NCBI RefSeq assembly: GCF_019734195.1
Contig: NZ_JAASHM010000038.1
Location: 1-32,729, forward strand
Reading direction: 5' to 3'
DNA: 32,729 bases
From: Clostridium sp. K13
GTDB taxonomy: Bacteria; Bacillota; Clostridia; Clostridiales; Clostridiaceae
Shown: positions 1 to 8,402 of the stretch, one piece after another
How the letters are laid out: every line of letters starts with the position of its first letter
Position numbering within the stretch: position 1 is the stretch's first letter
Notes under the pieces: generated by a model
Seen by the model: the letters and a program-made list of their open reading frames with translations, nothing else
Databases searched by the model: none
What the model was told of the DNA's origin: nothing
Position numbers and translations under genes: made by a program

Positions 1-13
1 TTCCCATAAAAAT

Positions 14-71
14 TGCTCCCTCTATAGTAATGACAGTTTTATTATTTTAACTGTCTACTATAAAGGGAGCA
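14..71. terminator. Long hairpin downstream of the YciI-like gene
   Basis: The arms tgctccc (14-20) and gggagca (65-71) pair, and the inner blocks tatagta/tactata and gacagt/actgtc extend the stem. Read on the minus strand the hairpin is followed by a short T tract, and on the plus strand by T7 a few bases on. It could therefore end transcription from either side, including the minus-strand gene at 100-396. Confidence 0.65.
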
Positions 72-99
72 TATCATTTTTTTAACTACTGCTTTATTA

Positions 100-396
100 T
101 TATTTTCTAAACCATTCTGAAGGTGATTCATTGAAATAGTGAGCATCAAACTCTGTAACTTTATAATCTTGTATTCCATAAACCTTAAAGGGTTCATTAT
201 TTAAATAATCATTAATTTTTTCAACAGAGTCAGCTTTTATTACAAATATACCACCGCTCATATCAGATTTAAGTCCAGACATTAATATAAGTCCAGAATT
301 CATTGCTTTTTGGGTATAAGCCATATGTTCAGTCATAATAGTATCATTTATTTTATCAGTAGCTTTTAATATACCTTCAACAACAAAATATTTCAT
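100..396 (-). CDS. YciI-like family protein
   Basis: This 98-residue protein begins MKYFVVEGIL and resembles the YciI-like ferredoxin-fold family: a short beta-alpha-beta unit, the stretch SGLILMSGLKSD that recalls the family's 'agG.l..dg' region, and FVIKADSVEKINDYLNNEPF, which matches the 'a.s.eea..~~~~dPf' segment. The length fits a stand-alone YciI-like domain. Members are small, probably dimeric cytosolic proteins; some have dehydrochlorinase or muconolactone-isomerase-like folds, but most have no assigned reaction, and none can be given here. The start is supported by aaggagg eight bases upstream on the minus strand. It is monocistronic and ends at a hairpin at 14-71. Confidence 0.7.
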   Translation of the reverse strand: MKYFVVEGILKATDKINDTIMTEHMAYTQKAMNSGLILMSGLKSDMSGGIFVIKADSVEKINDYLNNEPFKVYGIQDYKVTEFDAHYFNESPSEWFRK

Positions 397-582
397 ATAT
401 ATTTCCTCCTTAAATGTAAATATTATTTATTTAGTATTATAAATAAAAATAAATAATAGTCTAGATATATTAAAAATTTAATAAGTAAATAGGGTATAGG
501 AGTATGAATTACTAAGCTTGATTTTGTAAAAGATATTAATATTAAAAAATATATTTATTTATACGAGGTAAGATATGATTAA

Positions 583-1175
583 TATAAAAGAAGTTTTAAA
601 GATACAAAAACTACATCTAAATATGCAGCAGTAGGAACAGGTTCACTTCTTATTGAGTCTACACCTGTTTTATATGAAGGTATTAATGAAAAAGTCTTAA
701 TGGGAGAACAGGTATATTTTGGAAATTTTGCTCATTATCCATCAGAAGCAAAGGAAGGAACATTACCACTTCAACCACCTTTTGTTGCTACATATATTTT
801 AACACAATGTTCAGATGTAGAAGAGGTAGTTGATGCTCTTAATAATAAGGTTACAATATTAGCTATGCCTATGCTTGGAATGATACTAACAATCCACTGG
901 GCATTTACAGATAGAACTGGAGAAACAATAATTATTGAAAGTGATGAACAAGGGGTACAAATTTATCGTAATTCTATGGGAGTTATGACTAATAGTCCAA
1001 ACTACTCTTGGCATAGATTAAAACATCAGTAATGTGCTCAGAATCACTAAAATTTTATTGGGTTACATATGAAAACCAAAGAGTACAATGTGTAGATTTA
1101 AATAAGTTATTATCTAATGATGATTTTGTCCAATTTGATATGGGAAGAAAAGTTGATTTTAAATATTTAACATAA
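583..1175 (+). pseudogene. Decayed choloylglycine hydrolase family gene (BSH/penicillin V acylase-like)
   Basis: Reading from 583 gives text (TSKYAAVGTGSLL, YEGINEKVLMGEQVYFGNF) that matches the family's 'T.KYAvlG.G....ptfaDGmNEkGL..agLnFp' region. It continues through ANL-like helix text, a TGETIIIE strand and GVMTNSPNYSWH, the conserved 'NSP.f.wH' segment. The frame stops at 1032. An overlapping frame from 1032 to 1175 (SLKFYWVTYENQRVQCVDLN) matches the family's extreme C-terminus. The N-terminal ~40 residues with the nucleophile Cys2 are absent, and about 100-150 residues between the NSP motif and the C-terminal strand are deleted. Without the Ntn nucleophile the product cannot be active. 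An ATG exists at 700, but it is an internal methionine without a good ribosome-binding site, so I treat the whole as a pseudogene. Confidence 0.8.
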
Positions 1176-1212
1176 AATGAAATAATATGTACAAATATAA
1201 CCAATATGTGGA

Positions 1213-1240
1213 TTGACCTTGTATATATTTGTAGTATAAT
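1213..1240 (+). promoter_or_regulatory. Sigma-A type promoter of pepA
   Basis: TTGACC (1213-1218) and TATAAT (1235-1240) are 16 bases apart, near-consensus for housekeeping sigma factor. The predicted start lies about 40 bases before the aminopeptidase ATG. Confidence 0.7.
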
Positions 1241-1286
1241 AAAGAAAAGTTATTAAATAATAAAAACTATAGTTAGGAGAGAGAAA

Positions 1287-2744
1287 ATGATAATAGAAGT
1301 AAAGGATTTAACTGTTGGTAGCTTCCAAGGTGCTATTAATCTTGTATATGAAGATAAGCCAGCAAATAATGAAGTAGTTGAAGTTTTAAAAGCCAAAAAA
1401 GTTTTTGAAGGAAAAAGTGGTCAAGTATTTTATAAAACTACTAATGAATTAAATTATGAAATTTTTGTAGGTCTTGGAAAATATGAAGACTTAGAAAGAA
1501 CAGATTTAATAAATGCAGTAGCTAGAGGGATTAAACAAGCAGAAAAGTTAAAAATAGATGACTTAAGCATTAACTTTATAAAAGCTAATGGATTATGTAC
1601 TGGTGGAGTTACTAAGTCTATAGTACAAGGTATAAAGTTAGCTAGCTATAAATTTGATAAGTATAAGCAAAATCAAGAAGCTTATGAACCAAAGGTAACT
1701 ATAATAGGTGGACCAAAAGAAAAATTTGATAAGATGAGAGAAAAAATTGCTGAAGCAAGTAATATTGCAGATGGTATAATTTTAGCTCGTGATCTTGTAA
1801 ATGAACCAGCTAATATATTATATCCAGAAACTTTAGCTAAGAGAGCTGTAGAAGCTGGAAAAGAAAGTGGATTTGAAGTTGAAGTATTCGACGAAAAGCA
1901 AATAGAAGAGTTAGGAATGAAAGCATTCTTAGAAGTTGGTAAGGGTTCAGTTCATAAGCCAAGATTAATTGTTATGAGATACATAGGTAATGCTAATAGT
2001 GATGAAAGAGTTGGACTTGTAGGAAAAGGTCTTACTTTTGATACTGGAGGATATTCTCTTAAACCATCAGCATCTATGGATACTATGAAGAGTGATATGG
2101 GTGGAGCTGCAGCTGTTATTGGAACAATGAAGGCTTTAGCTGAAAATAAAGTAGAAAAAAATGTTGTAGCAGTTGTAGCAGCTTGTGAAAATGCTATTTC
2201 TGGTGGAAGCTATAAGCCAGGTGATATAATTGGTTCTATGGCTGGTAAAACTATTGAAGTTTTAAATACTGATGCAGAAGGTAGATTAACTTTAGTAGAT
2301 GCAGTTACTTATATTATTGAAAAAGAAAATGTAGATAAAGTAGTAGATGTTGCAACTCTTACTGGAGCTGTATTAGTAGCACTTGGAACTGAAATAACAG
2401 GTGTAGTAAGCAATGATGATGCCTTTTATGAAGAGCTATTAGTTGCTGCAAGAAGAACTGGGGAAAAGTTCTGGAGATTACCTAATGATAAATGCTTTAA
2501 GAAGCTTTATAAGGGAGATTTTGCAGATCTTAAGAATATTGGTGGACGTAATGCAGGAACAATTACAGCAGGTATGTTTATTGAGGAATTTGTACAAGAT
2601 AAACCTTGGTTACATTTAGATATAGCAGGAACTTCTTGGACTGATGCTGGAAATGATGTTACACCAAAGGGTGGAACAGGAGCACCTGTTGCTACATTAT
2701 ATGAACTAGTTGTAAAACATCAATGTAAGCATAATAAAAAATAA
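1287..2744 (+). CDS. pepA: Leucyl aminopeptidase (M17 family)
   Basis: A 485-residue cytosolic metallopeptidase that removes N-terminal residues from peptides, normally a hexamer with two metal ions per subunit. The catalytic C-terminal domain is complete. By spacing with E. coli PepA, the metal ligands are K247, D252, D270, D329 and E331 and the catalytic residues K259 and R333; they lie in VGKGLTFDTGGYSLKP, MKSDMGGAA and NTDAEGRLTL. The N-terminal domain (about 1-150) is the usual less conserved macro-like domain. The length is typical. The start has taggagag seven bases upstream and a clear promoter at 1213-1240. The gene is monocistronic and closed by the hairpin at 2752-2829. Its likely role is turnover of peptides for amino-acid reuse. 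Confidence 0.97.
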   Translation: MIIEVKDLTVGSFQGAINLVYEDKPANNEVVEVLKAKKVFEGKSGQVFYKTTNELNYEIFVGLGKYEDLERTDLINAVARGIKQAEKLKIDDLSINFIKANGLCTGGVTKSIVQGIKLASYKFDKYKQNQEAYEPKVTIIGGPKEKFDKMREKIAEASNIADGIILARDLVNEPANILYPETLAKRAVEAGKESGFEVEVFDEKQIEELGMKAFLEVGKGSVHKPRLIVMRYIGNANSDERVGLVGKGLTFDTGGYSLKPSASMDTMKSDMGGAAAVIGTMKALAENKVEKNVVAVVAACENAISGGSYKPGDIIGSMAGKTIEVLNTDAEGRLTLVDAVTYIIEKENVDKVVDVATLTGAVLVALGTEITGVVSNDDAFYEELLVAARRTGEKFWRLPNDKCFKKLYKGDFADLKNIGGRNAGTITAGMFIEEFVQDKPWLHLDIAGTSWTDAGNDVTPKGGTGAPVATLYELVVKHQCKHNKK

Positions 2745-2751
2745 TAACTTT

Positions 2752-2829
2752 AAAAGGGTTGTATCAAAACTCTATTTTACACACTTTACTTATTAGGTGA
2801 ATTGATAGTTTTGATACGGCTCTTTTTTT
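2752..2829 (+). terminator. Rho-independent terminator after pepA
   Basis: The arms gtatcaaaact (2761-2771) and agttttgatac (2807-2817) are perfect complements, extended outward by G-U and G-C pairs and followed by T7 at 2823-2829. The 5' arm and loop resemble the right end of the palindromic element at 27.0-27.5 kb (shared AAAACTCTATTTT). Confidence 0.85.
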
Positions 2830-2996
2830 ATTATATTATGTTAAGTACATTTGTATTAAATAATGGTAAGTATATTAAAGATTTATCAACATAAAAGTAC
2901 ATATTTTAACATCCAGAAAGCCTTAAATCTAGAATGAGTAAAAAATATAATAAGTATATAGAGATTTTTATTATATTAAAAAAAGAAGGTAAGTTT

Positions 2997-3590
2997 ATGG
3001 AAAGTTTCACGTTAAGAGAAGCAACAAAAGGAGACTCGGAATTTATAGCAGAATTAGTTTATAAAACAGAAGATGATCCAGAGCACGTCTGGGGTTATGG
3101 AAGTAGGGAAGAAATAATAGATAGAATAAAATGGCTAGTTGAAAGTGAGGGTTCTAGGTATTCCTATAACAATGTTGAAGTTGCTGAACTATATGGGAAG
3201 GTTTGTGGAGCTATAATATTATTAAAGGGCAACGAGTTATCAAAACTAGATTTGATAACAAGTCTTAAGTTATTTAAGCATATTAAAGGAATGAAAAATA
3301 AAATTAGATTTTTAAAGGACGTTATTTTAGAATTAAATTTTTATGAATGTGAAGAAAATGAGCTTTATATTGCAAATTTAGCTACTTTAGAGGATTTTAG
3401 AGGTAAGGGAATTGGAAAAGCACTTATAAAATTAGCGGAAAAAAGTGCAAAAAAACAAGGTTATAAGGTTTGTTCATTACTAGCAAAGGATTCTGGTGTT
3501 AAAAGTTTTTATGAAAAATTAGATTTTGTTTTTGAAAAGGAGGAGTCTTATTATTCTCATACTTTATATAGAATGATTAAAACTATTTAA
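2997..3590 (+). CDS. GNAT family N-acetyltransferase
   Basis: A cytosolic acetyl-CoA-dependent acyltransferase of the GNAT fold, 197 residues from the chosen start. The acetyl-CoA pyrophosphate-binding motif A is visible as EDFRGKGIGKALIKLAE (R-G-K-G-I-G at 135-140), preceded by the strand ELYIANLAT. The tail GVKSFYEKLDFVFEKEE matches motif B ('FYeklGF'). The substrate cannot be told from sequence. An upstream ATG at 2934 would add 21 residues (MSKKYNKYIE...), but it has no ribosome-binding site, whereas agaaggt precedes the ATG at 2997 by six bases and FTLREATKGD is the usual GNAT start. It is monocistronic. Confidence 0.85.
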   Translation: MESFTLREATKGDSEFIAELVYKTEDDPEHVWGYGSREEIIDRIKWLVESEGSRYSYNNVEVAELYGKVCGAIILLKGNELSKLDLITSLKLFKHIKGMKNKIRFLKDVILELNFYECEENELYIANLATLEDFRGKGIGKALIKLAEKSAKKQGYKVCSLLAKDSGVKSFYEKLDFVFEKEESYYSHTLYRMIKTI

Positions 3591-3667
3591 GATATATAGT
3601 TTATATACAATTACAAAAATATTTGAAAATTAAGGAATGAATTTATTATTTATATGAAAAGTAATTT

Positions 3668-3708
3668 AAGTAGTGCTTGTTTCGTAAGGAAATAAGCACT
3701 ACTTTTAA
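3668..3708 (+). terminator. Hairpin terminator after the GNAT gene
   Basis: A perfect 11-bp stem, aagtagtgctt (3668-3678) with aagcactactt (3694-3704), is followed by a short T run. Confidence 0.7.
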
Positions 3709-3812
3709 AATTTATTGGTATTATTTGTAGAAATATACTATAATTAAAAAATAGATTAAATTTCATTAAATAATAATTTTAAGTAACTGGTATTTAAATT
3801 ATGAGGGTAAAT

Positions 3813-5633
3813 ATGAATGAATATAAAAAAATTTTTGAAAAAATGCCTATAGCTATAATATATGCAAAATATGAAAAATTAACAAATGGTTCTTTAAAAA
3901 TGAGTATTGAATATGTAAATAATAAAGTATTATCTATTTTAGACTTAAATTCAGAAGAGCTTATAAATAAAGATTTTCTTAATATTTTTCCTGAATTTAA
4001 AAATGATATAGTAATTAGTGAAGAAAATTTAACTTATATTAAATATATAAAAAAGTTAATGAACTTTATTAAGATTACAGTACAAAAGGTGGATGATAAA
4101 AATGTTTTATTATATTTAGAAGAATGTATTTTAAAAGAAATATATAATTATATAAAAAATACTTATGAGTTTTTTTTCGTAAAGGACATAAATAATAGAT
4201 ATGTTGATGGAAGTGATTTATTTAAAAAACTTTCAGGATATAATGGTAAGGATATTAATGGATTAACAGATGTTGACTTGTATGAAAGGGATATTGGAAA
4301 TTTATATATAAAATCATCGGAGGATTTTATTAGGGAAAATAGGCCTTATAGTAAAAAAATATGTAAATTAAATGATAATGTTTATTTTTTACATAGATAT
4401 GCAGTATATTGTGATAATAAAATTATTGGTATAATAGGTGCATTTGAGAATGTTATTGGTAAGCTCGAAGAAGTAGCTAAGGAAAATATGCTATTACGAG
4501 TACTTAATAATAACATTCCTTATCATATAGTTTGTAAAGATACTAATGGGATTTATTTAGATTGTAATAATAGTTTTTTAAAGGATTTAAATCTTACAAG
4601 AGAAGAAGTTATAGGAAAAGATGCTTCAAGTATTGACAAGCTAATGGATATACATGAAAATACGTTAGAATCTGACTTAGAAGTAATTAATAATAAAAAG
4701 AGAAAAGTTTATATTGAACAAGTAACTATTAAAGATAAAGTGAAAATGTTTGAAATAATTAAGGAACCGTTTTTTGATAGCTATGGTAATTTAGTTGGTA
4801 TTATTGTTATTGGCAGAGATGTTTCTCATAGAACGGAAATGGAAAGATTAAGGTTAGAGTTTTTTGCTAATTTATCACATGAGTTAAGAACACCTTTAAA
4901 TTTAATTTTTAGTTCTCTGCAAACTTTAGAATTGTTAGAAAAAGATTCGTTAGAAAAAAATGTAAGATTAAAAAATTATATTGAAATAATAAATCAGAAT
5001 TCCAAAAGATTATTAAGATTGGTTAATAATTTAATTGATTCTACTAAATTTGATTGTGGCTTTTATAAATATAATCCGAAAAATCAAGATATAGTTTGTT
5101 TTATGGAAAACATAGCAATGTCTGTAGCTGAATTTGCTAAACAAAATGATATTAATTTAATTTTTGATACTAATGTAGAGGAGAAAGTAATTGCTTTTGA
5201 TTTAGAAAAGTTAGAGAGGACAATACTTAATTTACTTTCAAATAGTATTAAGTATACTAATTCTCCAGGTAAGATAGAGGTTATATTAAATGATTGTGGA
5301 GATACATTTAATATAACTGTAAAAGATAATGGAATTGGAATACCAATGGATAAATTACCAGTTATTTTTGATAGATTCAAGCAGGTAGAGAATAGATTGA
5401 GAAAAAGAAGTGAGGGTAGCGGTATAGGATTATCTTTAGTAAAGGACCTAGTAAAAATTCAGGGTGCTACAATAAAAGTTAAAAGTGAAGTTGGAGTTGG
5501 AAGTGAGTTTACTGTAAAATTACCTTGTAAGGTATTAAAAGGGGAAGATTACGTTAACAAAACTTATTGTGATTATTCATCTAATGGATTGGTAACTAGA
5601 ATAAATATAGAGTTTTCAGATATTTATATATAA
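3813..5633 (+). CDS. Orphan cytosolic PAS sensor histidine kinase
   Basis: A sensor kinase that should autophosphorylate on H356 (motif FFANLSHELRTPLN; numbering from 3813). No membrane segment is evident, so it probably senses an internal signal. The order is an N-terminal PAS-like domain (about 1-110), a second PAS (about 115-215), a third PAS (about 225-340, ending IIVIGRDVSHRTEMERLR), the HisKA dimerisation helices, and a HATPase_c domain with N box (LLSNSIKYT), G1 (DNGIGIP), F box (FDRFKQV) and G2 (SGIGLSLVKDLV). After the ATPase domain comes an extra tail ending RINIEFSDIYI, also found in the kinase at 29.1-30.6 kb. The start at 3813 is preferred because gaggg lies five bases upstream; the ATG at 3801 has none. 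No response regulator is adjacent. Confidence 0.93.
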   Translation: MNEYKKIFEKMPIAIIYAKYEKLTNGSLKMSIEYVNNKVLSILDLNSEELINKDFLNIFPEFKNDIVISEENLTYIKYIKKLMNFIKITVQKVDDKNVLLYLEECILKEIYNYIKNTYEFFFVKDINNRYVDGSDLFKKLSGYNGKDINGLTDVDLYERDIGNLYIKSSEDFIRENRPYSKKICKLNDNVYFLHRYAVYCDNKIIGIIGAFENVIGKLEEVAKENMLLRVLNNNIPYHIVCKDTNGIYLDCNNSFLKDLNLTREEVIGKDASSIDKLMDIHENTLESDLEVINNKKRKVYIEQVTIKDKVKMFEIIKEPFFDSYGNLVGIIVIGRDVSHRTEMERLRLEFFANLSHELRTPLNLIFSSLQTLELLEKDSLEKNVRLKNYIEIINQNSKRLLRLVNNLIDSTKFDCGFYKYNPKNQDIVCFMENIAMSVAEFAKQNDINLIFDTNVEEKVIAFDLEKLERTILNLLSNSIKYTNSPGKIEVILNDCGDTFNITVKDNGIGIPMDKLPVIFDRFKQVENRLRKRSEGSGIGLSLVKDLVKIQGATIKVKSEVGVGSEFTVKLPCKVLKGEDYVNKTYCDYSSNGLVTRINIEFSDIYI

Positions 5634-5641
5634 AAATAAGA

Positions 5642-5680
5642 TAAGCAGAGAGCTATTAATTAAAATAGTTCTCTGCTTAA
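5642..5680 (+). terminator. Hairpin after the histidine kinase
   Basis: A strong stem, taagcagagagcta (5642-5655) with tagttctctgctta (5666-5679), one mismatch or wobble. The following T tract is interrupted (atattatta), so termination may be incomplete before the next gene 18 bases on. Confidence 0.55.
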
Positions 5681-5709
5681 TATTATTAAATAAGGAGGTG
5701 TATGTATTT

Positions 5710-6387
5710 ATGAGTAAAAAAAAGCAGTATTCAGAATCACTAAGGGTAGGAGTTTTATTAGCATTAACAGGAGGATTTTTAGATGCATATACTTATTTAT
5801 GTAGGGGAAAGGTATTTGCAAATGCTCAAACAGGTAATATGGTGATGCTTGGAATTAGTTTTTTAGAAGGAAATATTAGTGATACTTTTAAATATATAGT
5901 TCCAATTATTGCTTTTGCCATTGGTGTTTTTTTAGCAGAAATTATAAGAAATAAATTATTAGAGCATGAAAAAATACATTGGAGACAAGGGGTTTTAGCA
6001 ATAGAAATAGTTTTACTTATATGTGTAGCCTTTATACCATATGATTATATTACTAATACTTTGGTTTCATTGATTTGTGCAATGCAGGTAGAAAGCTTTA
6101 GAAAATTTCATGGAAATGCTTATGCTACTACTATGTGCACTGGTAATTTACGAAGTGGAACAGAGAAAATAGTTACTTTTATGAGAACTAAAAATAAAAG
6201 CTATTTAAAGATAGCATTGCAATATTATTTTATAATAGTAATTTTTTGTATAGGAGCTTTTATTGGTGGTATTTTTTCAGTAAATATAGGCAAAAAAGCT
6301 ATTTTAATTTCATGTATTCCACTGGTAATATCATTAGCTATTATGGGATATAAGAAAGAAGAAGGAGTGTTAGTTGAAAAAGAGTAA
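5710..6387 (+). CDS. DUF1275 (YoaK-type) integral membrane protein
   Basis: A 225-residue polytopic membrane protein of the DUF1275/YoaK family, whose biochemical role is unknown. Family signatures are clear: GGFLDAYTYLCRGKVFANAQTGNMV in the first third and AYATTMCTGNLRSGTE in the middle. About six hydrophobic segments are visible, near residues 13-35, 55-75, 88-108, 112-130, 170-192 and 195-215. A GTG at 5698 would add four residues but lies inside the aaggaggtg Shine-Dalgarno sequence, so I use the ATG at 5710. It lies just after the kinase gene, separated by the hairpin at 5642-5680, and is closed by a perfect 12-bp hairpin. Confidence 0.9.
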   Translation: MSKKKQYSESLRVGVLLALTGGFLDAYTYLCRGKVFANAQTGNMVMLGISFLEGNISDTFKYIVPIIAFAIGVFLAEIIRNKLLEHEKIHWRQGVLAIEIVLLICVAFIPYDYITNTLVSLICAMQVESFRKFHGNAYATTMCTGNLRSGTEKIVTFMRTKNKSYLKIALQYYFIIVIFCIGAFIGGIFSVNIGKKAILISCIPLVISLAIMGYKKEEGVLVEKE

Positions 6388-6432
6388 CAGTTTATAACTT
6401 TTAGGAATATTAATATTATAAAGAAATATTAT

Positions 6433-6480
6433 AAAGTAGTACTTAGGTTAAATATATCTAAAGTACTACTTTTGCATTTT
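6433..6480 (+). terminator. Hairpin terminator after the DUF1275 gene
   Basis: A perfect 12-bp stem, aaagtagtactt (6433-6444) with aagtactacttt (6461-6472), leads into a T-rich tail (tttgcatttt). Confidence 0.75.
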
Positions 6481-6573
6481 AAAAGCACAAAACTTACATA
6501 AAATGCGACTAAATTTTAAATTATTTGGAAAGAATTATAAAGGCGTAAAGGGTAAAGAATGGAGGTCGTGAGA

Positions 6574-7788
6574 ATGAAACAAAAGTGTGAGAAGTGTGGG
6601 AAAGATGCTATCTTTTTTGATGTCAATTTACAATTATGGTTATGTGAGGAGTGCGTCAATAAGGAGTATAAAAGCCTTGATTTAGAAGAATTCAAGCAAA
6701 AAAATGGTGAAGATAAATATAATGAAGAACTTAATAATATATTAATTGCTATGGAAAAGTTATGTAATTCTATAAGAGAATCAAATACTAAAAAGATTGA
6801 AAGGCAATTTAAAAGTACACCATATTCTAGAGATTTAAATGAACTGTTATCATCTATTACAAGAGAGAGATTATCTAAAATTGCTGAAGCTTTAGATATT
6901 AAAAGGGTATATAAGTATAAAAAGCAGGAATTAAAGGAGCTTATATTAGAGTCTTATGAAAAGCTTATATTAGATAAGTTACAGCTTTTAGATGAAAAAG
7001 CACTTAAAGCCTTAAAAAAGTATTATAAAAATAATGGTGAAAGAATTTTTAATAATATATCTGATGAGGATGGAATTTATATAGATTATTTTGCTGATAT
7101 CGGAGCAATATTTCCAACAGAAAATAATGAAGGAAAAAAGATATTTATAATGCCAACTATAACTGAAGAAATTGTTAAAAAATTAGATGATTTCCAAGTT
7201 AGACGTAAAATTAAAAATAACACTAAAATTATAAGCTTATATAGGGGAATGGTTAGGGCATACGGTTTATTAGAGGAATATCAAATTATTCAATTTGTAA
7301 AGCAATACTTAAATGAAGAATATGATCATGAATACTTAGTAAATATTTTAAGGGAAAGCTCTAAATATAGTGATGATTATATTGTTGAAGGTATTTTTGT
7401 ATTTAATTCTAATATTGATAATTATGTTAATCTTTATAATGAAATTAATAGAAAAATGAAAAATAAAGATTATAGAAAGTTTTCAGAGAGTGAATTATTA
7501 TCATTAGCTAAGAGTAATTGGGAAGTAAATAATAGTTATGCAAAAGATTTTAAGAGAAGGTTTTTAAATTATTTTATTATGTCTGAAGAGGAAGTAGATG
7601 AGTTTTTAAAGTTTTTATATGCTATAGTTCAAGAGAAAAGCTTAGAAGAAATTTTAAATGAAATAAAGGAAATGATTCAAGAGGAAGAGGCTAAAGAAAT
7701 TGGTGTAGACATAATTGAAAAATACGTTGTTAATGTACCTATTTGGTCTAAAAAGGGAAGATCAATGAAAGAAGTTAAAATTAAATAG
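6574..7788 (+). CDS. Unknown protein with N-terminal zinc ribbon and SAP/Rho-N-like helix pair
   Basis: A 404-residue soluble protein that I cannot assign to a characterised family. It opens with a treble-clef-like zinc ribbon (C5-x2-C8 and C24-x2-C27). Near residues 88-118 lies LSKIAEALDIKRVYKYKKQELKELILE, which resembles a SAP or Rho-N helix-extended-helix nucleic-acid-binding motif. The middle (about 130-330) contains a beta-containing segment (GIYIDYFADIGAIFP) and long charged helices, and the tail ends in WSKKGRSMKEVKIK. This organisation suggests a DNA- or RNA-associated protein, but that is inference. The start at 6574 is chosen because ggaggt ends seven bases before it; the ATG at 6559 overlaps that site. 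It is monocistronic, with its own hairpin at 7797-7838. Confidence 0.75.
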   Translation: MKQKCEKCGKDAIFFDVNLQLWLCEECVNKEYKSLDLEEFKQKNGEDKYNEELNNILIAMEKLCNSIRESNTKKIERQFKSTPYSRDLNELLSSITRERLSKIAEALDIKRVYKYKKQELKELILESYEKLILDKLQLLDEKALKALKKYYKNNGERIFNNISDEDGIYIDYFADIGAIFPTENNEGKKIFIMPTITEEIVKKLDDFQVRRKIKNNTKIISLYRGMVRAYGLLEEYQIIQFVKQYLNEEYDHEYLVNILRESSKYSDDYIVEGIFVFNSNIDNYVNLYNEINRKMKNKDYRKFSESELLSLAKSNWEVNNSYAKDFKRRFLNYFIMSEEEVDEFLKFLYAIVQEKSLEEILNEIKEMIQEEEAKEIGVDIIEKYVVNVPIWSKKGRSMKEVKIK

Positions 7789-7796
7789 TATATTAT

Positions 7797-7838
7797 CATA
7801 AGCAGTGGTTATAGTAAGTTAAATAATCACTGCTTATA
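7797..7838 (+). terminator. Hairpin after the zinc-ribbon gene
   Basis: ataagcagtggtta (7798-7811) pairs with taatcactgcttat (7824-7837), with one wobble. No real T tract follows, so it may be an attenuated terminator or an mRNA-stabilising hairpin. Confidence 0.45.
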
Positions 7839-7944
7839 TAAATATGAACTATTTTTTACTGAAAAATTAATATTAAATGATTAATATATTGTATAATATA
7901 AAGTTAAAAGGAGTAAAAATTATCACTTAATAAGGTAAAATGTA

Positions 7945-7972
7945 TTGCAAAAGAATTTGAAATATGTATAAT
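7945..7972 (+). promoter_or_regulatory. Probable sigma-A promoter of the DUF6054 gene
   Basis: TTGCAA (7945-7950) and TATAAT (7967-7972) are separated by 16 bases, just upstream of the aagggg ribosome-binding site. An isolated ribosome-binding-like aaaaggag at 7905-7913 has no start codon after it. Confidence 0.5.
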
Positions 7973-7992
7973 TAAATCAAAGGGGTGTTACG

Positions 7993-8331
7993 ATGAGTAG
8001 TGATAATTTTTTTGTAAGCTTACCAATAACAGATGCATTTAAAATATTAGATAAAGAAATAGTAGAGGGAAGCCTTACTGGTGAAAGAATAGACTATCAT
8101 GTTGTTAAAGCTGATGAAGAACATATAAGTATAGTTGCTGTTTATGAAAAGTATTATAATAGAGCAGGTAATAGATTAACATTAACTATTTGTATGGATA
8201 ATATGAAGGGTATTACACAAGTACATAGTATTGGTGGAGGCGGAGGTCAAGGCTTATTTAGATTTGACTGGGGAGCTAGTGATAAGTTTACTAATGCACC
8301 AAGAACTATTTTAGGAAAGTACATAATTTAG
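7993..8331 (+). CDS. DUF6054 family protein
   Basis: A 112-residue soluble protein of a small Firmicutes family of unknown function (DUF6054). The recognisable features are a compact beta-rich body (HISIVAVYEKYY, RLTLTICMDN) and a glycine-rich HSIGGGGGQGLFRFDWGASDKF segment near residues 76-97, the most conserved part of these proteins. There is no signal peptide or membrane helix. The ATG is supported by aaagggg eight bases upstream. It stands alone between a promoter and a strong terminator. No function should be inferred from its neighbours. Confidence 0.75.
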   Translation: MSSDNFFVSLPITDAFKILDKEIVEGSLTGERIDYHVVKADEEHISIVAVYEKYYNRAGNRLTLTICMDNMKGITQVHSIGGGGGQGLFRFDWGASDKFTNAPRTILGKYII

Positions 8332-8339
8332 GGACAAGG

Positions 8340-8389
8340 TTCCTCTGGATTAATTCAATATTTAGAATTAATTCCAGGGGAATTTTTTT
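8340..8389 (+). terminator. Strong rho-independent terminator after the DUF6054 gene
   Basis: A 17-bp stem (8340-8356 with 8365-8382, around ctggattaattc/gaattaattccag) is followed by T7 at 8383-8389. Confidence 0.9.
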
Positions 8390-8402
8390 ATATAAAAATA
8401 TA

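Noticed and set aside
700..1032. A free-standing 110-residue protein starting at 700
   Set aside because: Homology continues upstream in the same frame to about 583 and downstream in another frame to 1175, so it is a fragment of a broken hydrolase gene.
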